From the NCBI GenBank assembly GCA_040755975.1, contig JBFLZY010000086.1:1-11139 (forward strand): a stretch of DNA of 11,139 nucleotides, in the 5' to 3' direction. Positions 1-6,347 of the stretch are shown one piece after another; the stretch's first letter is position 1, and each line of letters begins with the position of its first letter. The position numbers and the translations under genes are program-made. The notes under the pieces were generated by a model. It had not been told where the DNA came from, did no database searches, and saw nothing but the letters and a program-made list of their open reading frames with translations. The stretch is from JAIMBK01 sp040755975 (lineage in GTDB: Bacteria; Bacillota; Desulfotomaculia; Desulfotomaculales; Nap2-2B).

Positions 1-31
1 CGATCTTTGGTTCGAAGTTGTTTTCACTCAT
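1..31 (-). CDS. Start of a downstream gene, probably a second MvhD-like subunit (partial)
   Basis: An ATG at 31-29 opens a frame running off the left edge of the window and giving MSENNFEPKI. It starts 6 nt after the stop of the upstream hdrA. A GGAGGTG ribosome-binding sequence lies inside the last codons of that hdrA, about 13 nt before the ATG. The residues EPKI match the start of the MvhD encoded at 6325 (MDWEPKIVAF), and MvhD proteins typically begin with such a short lead followed by EPKIVAF. A second hdrA-mvhD pair is therefore the most likely reading, but only ten residues are visible, so this is an inference. In Moorella-type acetogens hdrA-mvhD is followed by metV-metF; that cannot be seen here. 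Confidence 0.5.
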   Translation of the reverse strand, partial: MSENNFEPKI

Positions 32-37
32 CGCTTC

Positions 38-3000
38 TTAACCCACCTCCGCAAAAAGACCTTTGGACATGGCCATGAGCATGCGGTCCTTGTAGCCCTG
101 CAGCTGGATGGCCTTGTTCGGGCACTCGCCGGCGCAGGTGCCGCAGCCCTGGCAGACGACGGCTTCGATTTCCGCAACGTTATCTTTAATCCGGGGCGCA
201 TTGTAGGGGCACAGGCGCACGCAGGTCAGGCAGGCCTGGCATTTGTCCGGCTGGACTTTGGCGAAAACGCCGCGGGATTCCAAAATGCTCCGGCTCAAAA
301 TGGTCGCCGCCCGGCCCGCCGCCGCCTTCGCCTGGGCGATGCACTCCTCCAGGTTCTTCGGGCCGTGGGCCGTACCCGCCATGAAGATACCTTCCGAGGC
401 GAAATCGACGGGGCGCAGCTTCATGTGCGCTTCCAGGAAGAAGCCGTCTTCGTTTAAGGGAACCTTAAACAGCTGGGAAAGCTGGTGATTTTCTTCCCGC
501 TTCACGATGGCCGCCGCCAGGCCGATTAAATCCGCTTCGATGGCGATTTTCTCTCCCAATATGGGGTGGGTGACGGTGACCAGCAGTTTGCCGTTTTCGG
601 CCTGTTCAACCACCGGTTTGTCGTTCTCGGTGTAACGGATGAAAATGACCCCTTTATTTCTAGCCTCGCGATAATACTCTTCAAAGAAAGCGTACGTCCG
701 GATGTCCCGGTAGAGCACGTAGACGTTGGTTTTGGGGTCTTTTTCTTTCATTTCCAGGGCCAGCCGCACGGCCTTCGAGCAGCAGACCCGGCTGCAGTAG
801 GGTCGGTCCTTTTCGCGGGAACCCACGCAATTAATGAAGACCACGTTTTTGGCCTCCGTAATCCGCGGATCCCCGGCCGCAATCGCCTCGCCGAACTCCA
901 GCTGGGTGAGCACGTTGGGATGCCGGCCGTATAAATACTCCGCCGGCTTGTATTCTTCCGCGCCGGTGGCAATAATGGTCACCCCGTGCTGAATCTCTTC
1001 TCCCGCTTCTAAGGTGGTGACAAAGTTGCCCACGTAACCGGCGACGGCCTGAATCTTCGAACCGGTATGGACCTCAATCCGGGGGTGCCGGTTGACTTCC
1101 TGGACCAGTCCGCTAAGATATGCCGGGATGTTTTCCTTATTCAAACCTTCCTTTAAACGGCGGGCAGCATTGCCGCCCAAAGCAGCTTCCTTCTCCACCA
1201 GGTGGACCTGGTAACCCATGTCGGCCAGACTTAAAGCGGAAGTCATGCCGGCGGGGCCGCCGCCGATGACCAGCGCCGCCCTGGTCACCCCCGCGGTAAT
1301 CTGCGGGATGGGCTCCAGCAGGGCCGCCTTGGCCACGACCATCTTCACCAGGTCGATGGCCTTTTCCGTGGCTTTCTCCGGCTCATGCATGTGCACCCAG
1401 GAGCACTGGTCGCGAATGTTGGCCATCTCAAACAGGTGGCGGTTTAAGCCCGCTTCCCGCATCGTTTCCCAGAAGAGCGGCCGGTGCGTCCGCGGGCTGC
1501 AGGAAGCAATGACCACCCGGTTCAGGTTGTGCTCCTCGATCTTCTGCTTCACTTCGGCCTGGCTGTCCTGCGAACAGACGTAGAGGTACCCGCCGGCGTA
1601 AACCACGTTCGGGAGCTTTTTGGCCTCCTCGACCACCTTCGGGACGTTGACCACGCTGCCGATGTTCACGCCGCAGTGGCAGACGAAGACGCCGATCCGC
1701 GGCGGCTCGCCGGAAACGTCCCGCTCGGGCGGAAATTCCCTTTCCTTCACCAGCGTGCCCCGGGACTCGGCGAGCAGGCTGGCCGCCGCGCCGGCCGCTG
1801 CGCTGGCCTGCATGACCGTTTCCGGGATGTCCTTGGGGCCGCTCTGGACTCCCGCCGCGTAGATCCCTTCCTGGTTGGTGCCCACGCCCGTCAGCGGGGC
1901 CAGTTTGGCAAAGCCGTAGCCGTCCGTTTCCAGGCCCAGCTTCCCGCTCAGTTCCCGGACCCCCGGCGTGGGCTCCAGGCCGACGGAGAGAACCACCAGG
2001 TCGAATTCCTCGGTGGTGACGGAGCCGTCCTCGTTGGCGTAACGGATCAGCAGGTTCTTGTTTTCGTCCTGCGTTTCTTCAAGGGCGTAGATCCGCGAGC
2101 GGATAAACCGGACGCCCAGTTCGTCCTTGGCGCGGTTGTAGTACCGCTCAAAACCTTTGCCGTAGGTGCGCATATCCATGTAAAAGATGGCGGTCTCCAG
2201 GGGGTCCTTGCTGTGCTCTTTGGCGATGACCGCCTCTTTAATGGCGTACATGCAGCACACGGCGGAGCAGTAGTCTTTTTCGATGCGCACGTTCCGGGAG
2301 CCCACGCACTGAATCCAGGCGATGCGCTTCGGTTCTTTGTGGTCGGAGGGGCGCACCAGGTGGCCCTGGAAGGGGCCGGAGGCGCTTAAGACCCGCTCGA
2401 ATTCAAGGCTGGTCAGCACGTTGGGGAACTTGCCGTAGCCGTAGTAGTCCAGCACTTCGGGGCTGAACCGCTTAAAGCCGGGGCAGCTGATGATCGCCCC
2501 CACCTTGACCTGGATGATCTCTTCTTCCATGGAATGGTCGACGGCTCCCGCCTGGCAGGCGTCTTCGCAGGCGCCGCACTCGATGCAGTTTTCCTTGTCG
2601 ACCACGTAGGCGTTCGGGTACGCCTGGGCGTAAGGCTTGTAAATCGCTTTCCGCTCCCCCAGGCCCTGGTTGAATTCCGAAGGCACGTCGATGGGGCAGG
2701 CCTCGGCACATTCCCCGCACCCCTTGCATTTTTCAATGTCCACGTAGCGGGGGCGCTGCCGGATGGTCACGGTGTAGTTGCCCGCTTCCCCTTCGATGTC
2801 TTCCACGTCGGAGCAGGTGTAGATCTTGATGTTCAGGTGCCTTCCGCATTCCACCAGTTTGGGGGAAAGGATGCACATGGAGCAATCGTTGGTGGGAAAA
2901 GTCTTATCCAGCATCGGCATGGTGCCGCCGATGGCAGGGGAGCTTTCCACCAGGTACACATAATAGCCGGCTTCCGCGAGATCGAGCGAAGCCTGGATGC

Positions 3001-3052
3001 CGGCGATACCGGCGCCAATCACCAGTACCGCGCCAATTTTCTCGTCCGCCAT
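38..3052 (-). CDS. hdrA: HdrA-type FAD/iron-sulfur protein, long two-module form (second copy)
   Basis: This is a 1004-residue heterodisulfide reductase subunit A-like protein, the presumed flavin-based electron-bifurcating core of a cytosolic complex. Module 1 has a Rossmann GAGIAG motif at 13-18, a CSMC site at 57-60 with C69, an inserted double [4Fe-4S] ferredoxin (C109/112/115/119 and C156/159/162/166), and a cysteine group at C249, C262, C266 and C267. The HdrA N-terminal-type domain begins at VFVCHCG (455-461), with C493, C518 and C550. Module 2 has GGGPAG at 597-602 and cysteines 742, 753, 757 and 758. A C-terminal double ferredoxin has C938/941/944/948 and C967/970/973/977. Methanogen HdrA is about 650 residues, so this form carries an extra FAD module. 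It lies 31 nt after flxA, with a TAGGAG site before the ATG, and closely resembles the hdrA at 6348-9347. Its electron partner is probably the MvhD-like product starting at 31. Confidence 0.93.
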   Translation of the reverse strand: MADEKIGAVLVIGAGIAGIQASLDLAEAGYYVYLVESSPAIGGTMPMLDKTFPTNDCSMCILSPKLVECGRHLNIKIYTCSDVEDIEGEAGNYTVTIRQRPRYVDIEKCKGCGECAEACPIDVPSEFNQGLGERKAIYKPYAQAYPNAYVVDKENCIECGACEDACQAGAVDHSMEEEIIQVKVGAIISCPGFKRFSPEVLDYYGYGKFPNVLTSLEFERVLSASGPFQGHLVRPSDHKEPKRIAWIQCVGSRNVRIEKDYCSAVCCMYAIKEAVIAKEHSKDPLETAIFYMDMRTYGKGFERYYNRAKDELGVRFIRSRIYALEETQDENKNLLIRYANEDGSVTTEEFDLVVLSVGLEPTPGVRELSGKLGLETDGYGFAKLAPLTGVGTNQEGIYAAGVQSGPKDIPETVMQASAAAGAAASLLAESRGTLVKEREFPPERDVSGEPPRIGVFVCHCGVNIGSVVNVPKVVEEAKKLPNVVYAGGYLYVCSQDSQAEVKQKIEEHNLNRVVIASCSPRTHRPLFWETMREAGLNRHLFEMANIRDQCSWVHMHEPEKATEKAIDLVKMVVAKAALLEPIPQITAGVTRAALVIGGGPAGMTSALSLADMGYQVHLVEKEAALGGNAARRLKEGLNKENIPAYLSGLVQEVNRHPRIEVHTGSKIQAVAGYVGNFVTTLEAGEEIQHGVTIIATGAEEYKPAEYLYGRHPNVLTQLEFGEAIAAGDPRITEAKNVVFINCVGSREKDRPYCSRVCCSKAVRLALEMKEKDPKTNVYVLYRDIRTYAFFEEYYREARNKGVIFIRYTENDKPVVEQAENGKLLVTVTHPILGEKIAIEADLIGLAAAIVKREENHQLSQLFKVPLNEDGFFLEAHMKLRPVDFASEGIFMAGTAHGPKNLEECIAQAKAAAGRAATILSRSILESRGVFAKVQPDKCQACLTCVRLCPYNAPRIKDNVAEIEAVVCQGCGTCAGECPNKAIQLQGYKDRMLMAMSKGLFAEVG

Positions 3053-3083
3053 AAAACTGACTCCTACCCCTTTCTCCTGAAAT

Positions 3084-3923
3084 CTAATATTCCGCCGGCA
3101 GGCGGTCCAGTTCGGCCTTGGTAAAGACCGGCCCGTCCTTGCAGACGTACTTGGGGCCCACGTTGCACCGCCCGCACATCCCGATGCCGCATTTCATCCT
3201 GTTTTCCAAAGACAGGAGGATGTGCTCGGGAGCAAAGCCCAGCTCTTCCAGCACGGGCATGGTAAACTTAATCATCACCGGCGGCCCGCAAACGATGGCG
3301 TAAGCGTTTTCCGAACTGGGCGCCACTTCCTTCGTGCAGGCGGGAACGAAACCGACCTTTTTATTCCAACCCTCGCAAGGGGCGTCGATGGTGCAGACCA
3401 GGTTGAGGTCCGAACGCTTTTCCCATTCGGCCAGCTCCTCCTTGTAGAGCAGCAGGCCGGGGTTTCTGGCGCCGTAAATCACCGTCAGGTCGCCGAAATC
3501 CCCCCGGTGCTCGGGATGCAGGATGTAGGTGACCAGCGAGCGCAGGGTGGTAAAGGCAAAACCGCCGCCGATGACGACCACGTTTTTCCCTTTCAACTTT
3601 TCAATGGGATAGCTGTTGCCCAGGGGCCCGCGCACGCCCAGGATGGCGCCTTCCGGCATGGCGTGGAGCGCCGTCGTCACCACCCCCACTTTGGCCACGG
3701 AAAACTTCAAAAACCCCTTCTCCGTGGGAGAAGAAGCAATGCCGAAGGGGGCCTCCCCCTTGCCGAAAACGCAGATCTCCACAAACTGCCCCGGCAGGTA
3801 GGAAAAAGACTGTTCGTCTTCCTCCTTTAAAAACTGCAGGGTAAACGTGTGGATCAGCCGGTCGTCGGTTTCAATAAAATGCTTCACCAGTTTTACCGGT
3901 ATGGGCATGTATGGATTGCTCAT
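3084..3923 (-). CDS. flxA: FlxA-like FAD/NAD(H)-binding oxidoreductase subunit with [2Fe-2S] site
   Basis: This 279-residue protein belongs to the ferredoxin-NADP+ reductase superfamily branch that includes FlxA, AsrB (sulfite reductase) and hydrogenase gamma subunits. The FAD domain shows PGQFVEI (44-50), PFGIASSP (59-66) and a GPLGNSYP loop (99-106). The nucleotide domain begins at VVVIGGG (115-121) and contains CGPP (212-215). Near the C-terminus, C245, C250, C253 and C261 form the CxxxxCxxCx7C pattern of the dihydroorotate-dehydrogenase-B-type [2Fe-2S] site. It is the likely NADH entry point of the complex. The start chosen is the ATG at 3923, which overlaps the stop of flxB (ATGA), has GGAGGAG upstream and gives the family length. 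The open frame extends further upstream, but that part is antiphase to the flxB coding sequence and is not family-like. NADH rather than NADPH specificity is inferred from family context. Confidence 0.9.
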   Translation of the reverse strand: MSNPYMPIPVKLVKHFIETDDRLIHTFTLQFLKEEDEQSFSYLPGQFVEICVFGKGEAPFGIASSPTEKGFLKFSVAKVGVVTTALHAMPEGAILGVRGPLGNSYPIEKLKGKNVVVIGGGFAFTTLRSLVTYILHPEHRGDFGDLTVIYGARNPGLLLYKEELAEWEKRSDLNLVCTIDAPCEGWNKKVGFVPACTKEVAPSSENAYAIVCGPPVMIKFTMPVLEELGFAPEHILLSLENRMKCGIGMCGRCNVGPKYVCKDGPVFTKAELDRLPAEY

Positions 3924-4933
3924 TTTCCATCTCCTCCCGCCCCCTGGATATCTGCTAAAACCTGGCGGATATCGATATTCACCGGGCAGCTGACAATGCA
4001 CCGGCCGCAGCCGACGCAGGCCACCGCCGCGAAATTGTCCGTGAAATACTTGAACTTGTGCATGAAACGCTGGCGGAAGCGCTCCTTTTGCGTCGGGCGG
4101 GGATTGTGCCCGGACCCGTGCAGGGTAAAAAGACCGAACATGCAGGCGTCCCAGTTGCGGATCCGGCAGCCGGCCGCATCCTTCGCTTCGTCCACAAGGT
4201 CGAAGCAGTGGCAGGTGGGGCAGCTGTACGTACAGGCCCCGCAGCCCAGGCACCGCTCACTCACCAGGTCCCAAACGGGGTCGTGGTAATTTCCGTCCAT
4301 CTTTTCTTTCAAACCCGCCAGGTTGATGGTGCAGCTGATTACCGCCGCTTCCTTCACTTTGGCGGCGGCGGCCCGGTCATCTTCGCCGGCCGGCGCCAGC
4401 GCCAAGCCGGCCGCAAAATCCTTTCCTTTTGCACTGACCACCTCAACCACGTACTGATCGCCGGTGTCGGTCAGCAGCAGGTCCAGCCCTGCGGTGCCAA
4501 AGGGGCCGCCGTTTAAAGAAGTACAAAAACAGGTGGTCCGCGGCTCGCTGCAACCCAGGCCGACCAGCACGGTGTTGCCCCGCCGGGCCAGGTAGTAGGG
4601 GTCCTGGTATTGATCGCCGTAAAAAACTTTATCCAGCAAGACAAAGCTTTGCGCATCACAGGGGCGCAGGCCGAAAATCACTTTCTTCCCGGTATCCAGG
4701 CACTCCTGCAGGTCCGCCGCCTCCCCGACGGCGTAGGTGAAAAGGGCCTCCGTGGGCGGGAAAAGGACCCCCTTGGGCGGGATTACTGAATTACCGTAGC
4801 TAAAATCGGCTTCGGCCCCGCTCCGGATCGGTGCAAAGTAGAAATCAAGCCCTTTCTTGACGGGCGCAAACACCTGGTACTGCCCGGCCAGCCCGTCAAG
4901 AAGCGCGTTCAGCTCACTTTTCTTAATGATCAT
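3920..4933 (-). CDS. flxB: FlxB-like (AsrA-type) double [4Fe-4S] electron-transfer subunit
   Basis: This 337-residue iron-sulfur protein resembles sulfite reductase subunit A and the hydrogenase beta-type subunits paired with AsrB-like flavoproteins. The N-terminal domain has RPCDA (90-94) and a Cys-rich GCSEPRTTCFC stretch (127-137). The C-terminal half carries two ferredoxin motifs, C228/231/234/238 and C306/309/312/316. Additional cysteines (241, 243, 256, 264) sit just after the first motif, suggesting another metal or cluster ligand set. It should relay electrons between the flavin of FlxA and FlxC/MvhD. Start: the ATG at 4933 has GAGGTG 6 nt upstream; a GTG at 4942 would add three residues and is possible. 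Its stop overlaps the flxA ATG by 4 nt, indicating translational coupling. The gene starts 10 nt after the flxC stop. No membrane segments or signal peptide are seen. Confidence 0.86.
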   Translation of the reverse strand: MIIKKSELNALLDGLAGQYQVFAPVKKGLDFYFAPIRSGAEADFSYGNSVIPPKGVLFPPTEALFTYAVGEAADLQECLDTGKKVIFGLRPCDAQSFVLLDKVFYGDQYQDPYYLARRGNTVLVGLGCSEPRTTCFCTSLNGGPFGTAGLDLLLTDTGDQYVVEVVSAKGKDFAAGLALAPAGEDDRAAAAKVKEAAVISCTINLAGLKEKMDGNYHDPVWDLVSERCLGCGACTYSCPTCHCFDLVDEAKDAAGCRIRNWDACMFGLFTLHGSGHNPRPTQKERFRQRFMHKFKYFTDNFAAVACVGCGRCIVSCPVNIDIRQVLADIQGAGGDGK

Positions 4934-4943
4934 CCTTTTCACC

Positions 4944-5894
4944 TCACTCCTTCACCAGGAATGCCTGCGGGTCGTTCGGGGCAAACGTAGTTAAAGCAGG
5001 TTTGCGCTCCAGATCGACGCCCGCTTCGTAACCAAACAAATCTTTGACGTCTTTGACCATCTTCCGGGTCAGGACGGAGAGCTTCAACCCCACGGGGCAG
5101 GCCCGCTCGCAGGCGCCGCAGTCGGCACAGCGCCCGGCCAGGTGAAAGACCCGCACGGCCTGAAAGAGCAGGTTGTCCTGCGTTTGCGCCGCTTTCCCGA
5201 TCCACTGCGGCGTGGAGCAATCCACAAAGCACTCTTCGCAGTAGCACAGCGGGCAGGCCTGGCGGCAGGCGTAGCAGCGGATGCAGCGGCTGAGCTCTTC
5301 CGCCAGGAAAGCCCTGCGCTTAAGAGCCGGCAGCGCCGCAAAGGCCTCCACCGCACTGAAATCGCTTGCCGGCTTTTCCGGCACCCGTTCGCCGGCCAGC
5401 TCGTCGTAAATTACCGGGTTGGGGTGGGCGCAGGCCAGGCAGGTATCGTGAAGCGTTTCGGCCAGGGGAACGGTCTTTTCAAAATCCTTTCCCTCCAGCA
5501 CCAGCGTGCCGTTCTCGACCCGGGCCGCGAGCAGTTCCCGGCCTTCCAAAAGCGCCCCTACCTTCCGGCGGTCAATCATGCCGGCGCAGGGGACCCCGAT
5601 GATATATAAATTTTCCCGGTTGATTTGATTCTCCTGGATCAGCGTAACAATCGCCCGCGTGTCGCAACCCTTGGCCACCACCGCCGTTTTCCCCTTTCGC
5701 TTCGGCAGGTAAACGGCCAGGTTGTTTTCACACGTCTGGTCCCAGATCAACTTTCCCGCGTCTTCCGGACGGCGGACAAAGCAGGGGGTGCTCCGGAGGG
5801 GCAGACTTCCCGCGCCAAAACCCAGCACCAGCTCCACCCGTCCCTCGGCCAGCAGTCTTTTCGCCGCGTCCTGGATTAAGCCGGTGATTTGCAT
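4944..5894 (-). CDS. flxC: FlxC-like iron-sulfur subunit with double ferredoxin domain
   Basis: This 316-residue protein lies in the FlxC position. Its N-terminal domain (about 1-170) resembles the FrhB/FdhB coenzyme-F420-dehydrogenase beta-like fold, with a KGCDTRAI motif (75-82), GVPCAG (100-105) and CLAC (152-155). The C-terminal part has [4Fe-4S] motifs C204/207/210/214 and C256/259/262/266. An extra cysteine group (C217, C219, C222, C226) follows the first motif, similar to the arrangement in FlxB. The role is electron relay between the FlxAB input and HdrA/MvhD; this is known for the Flx family, and the exact path is inferred. Start: the ATG at 5894 has AGGAGG 10 nt upstream. In-frame TTG codons at 5903 and 5900 lie too close to that site. 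It overlaps the end of mvhD by 19 nt in another frame, so translation is probably coupled. Confidence 0.84.
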   Translation of the reverse strand: MQITGLIQDAAKRLLAEGRVELVLGFGAGSLPLRSTPCFVRRPEDAGKLIWDQTCENNLAVYLPKRKGKTAVVAKGCDTRAIVTLIQENQINRENLYIIGVPCAGMIDRRKVGALLEGRELLAARVENGTLVLEGKDFEKTVPLAETLHDTCLACAHPNPVIYDELAGERVPEKPASDFSAVEAFAALPALKRRAFLAEELSRCIRCYACRQACPLCYCEECFVDCSTPQWIGKAAQTQDNLLFQAVRVFHLAGRCADCGACERACPVGLKLSVLTRKMVKDVKDLFGYEAGVDLERKPALTTFAPNDPQAFLVKE

Positions 5895-6325
5895 CCGCAA
5901 CAACCCTCCTCGCTTCTTTCTGCCAGTCCTTGATTGGGCCCGAGTTTTTTCACCTTTTCGGTCACTTCCTTGATTAATTCGGCAAACCGGCCTCCTTCGG
6001 AAGCCGAAACCCAGGCGAAATTAACCCGGCCTTCCTCCACGCCCAGGTAATCTAGCAAGTTTTTCAACAGGGCGAATTTTCTCCGGGCCACCAGATTGCC
6101 ACTAACATAGTGGCAGTCGCCCGGGTGTCACCCGGAGGTGAGCACGCCGTCGGCCCCGTGCCTTAGTGCGCTGATGATAAACAACGGATTGACCCGGCCC
6201 GCGCAGGGCACCCGGACCACCCGGACGTTCGGCGGATACTGAATCCTGCTTACGCCGGCCAAATCTGCCCCCGCATAACTGCACCAGTTGCACAAAAAAG
6301 CCACTATTTTCGGTTCCCAGTCCAT
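5876..6325 (-). CDS. mvhD: Selenocysteine-containing MvhD/FlxD electron-transfer subunit
   Basis: A 149-residue protein is read when the in-frame TGA at 6130-6128 is taken as selenocysteine 66. Family landmarks are EPKIVAF (4-10), CNWCSYAGADLAG (12-24), RVPCAGRVNP (38-47), GADGVLTSG (57-65), then U66-HPGDCHY (67-73) and GNLVARRKF. MvhD carries a conserved Cys at the U66 position, in GGCHxGDCHY-type motifs; VhuD of methanococci is a known selenoprotein at this family's metal site. The residues C12, C15, C41, U66 and C71 are candidate ligands of the [2Fe-2S] centre. MvhD passes electrons to HdrA. The ATG at 6325 has AGGAGG 9 nt upstream and follows the hdrA stop by 22 nt. The C-terminus ends in a Cys-rich CCGC tail overlapping flxC. 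A standard gene caller will split this gene into two ORFs of about 65 and 71 codons. A nonsense mutation is the alternative, judged unlikely because of the SECIS-like hairpin. Confidence 0.9.
6097..6115 (-). promoter_or_regulatory. Bacterial SECIS-like hairpin in mvhD
   Basis: Read on the minus strand, TGCCACTA (6115-6108), a UGU apex (6107-6105) and TAGTGGCA (6104-6097) form a perfect 8-bp stem. Two more pairs are possible below it after one C-A mismatch. The hairpin begins 12 nt after the TGA and its loop begins 20 nt after it, within the spacing usual for bacterial SECIS elements. The apical loop contains the GU dinucleotide that SelB usually recognises. The element lies within coding sequence (codons for CHYVSGN), as in other bacterial selenoprotein genes. 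The structure was paired by eye, not folded by program. Confidence 0.78.
6128..6130 (-). other. In-frame TGA read as selenocysteine (residue 66 of MvhD)
   Basis: The TGA stands exactly in the place of the conserved cysteine of the MvhD motif, in the context TSG-U-HPGDCHY. The frame on both sides stays intact and family-like for 65 codons before and 83 after. It lies at the apex of a perfect 7+1+7 inverted repeat (6121-6135), separate from the SECIS-like hairpin that follows. Confidence 0.88.
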
Positions 6326-6347
6326 CTTGGTTTCCCTCCTCTCCCCG

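Noticed and set aside
1484..2389. 301-codon plus-strand open frame
   Set aside because: Antisense shadow of the second hdrA, with biased His/Val/Arg composition and no family likeness. The equally long frame at 7779-8684 lies at the matching place opposite the paralogue, which shows that it comes from hdrA codon structure.
3924..4253. N-terminal extension of FlxA to a 389-residue protein
   Set aside because: The extension is the out-of-frame reading of flxB. The ATG at 3923 has a ribosome binding site, overlaps the flxB stop as ATGA, and gives the family length.
5876..6325. mvhD as a pseudogene with a nonsense mutation, or as two separate small genes
   Set aside because: The TGA falls on the conserved Cys position, the frame is preserved to a normal length on both sides, the downstream part has no own start or ribosome binding site, and a SECIS-like hairpin is in place.
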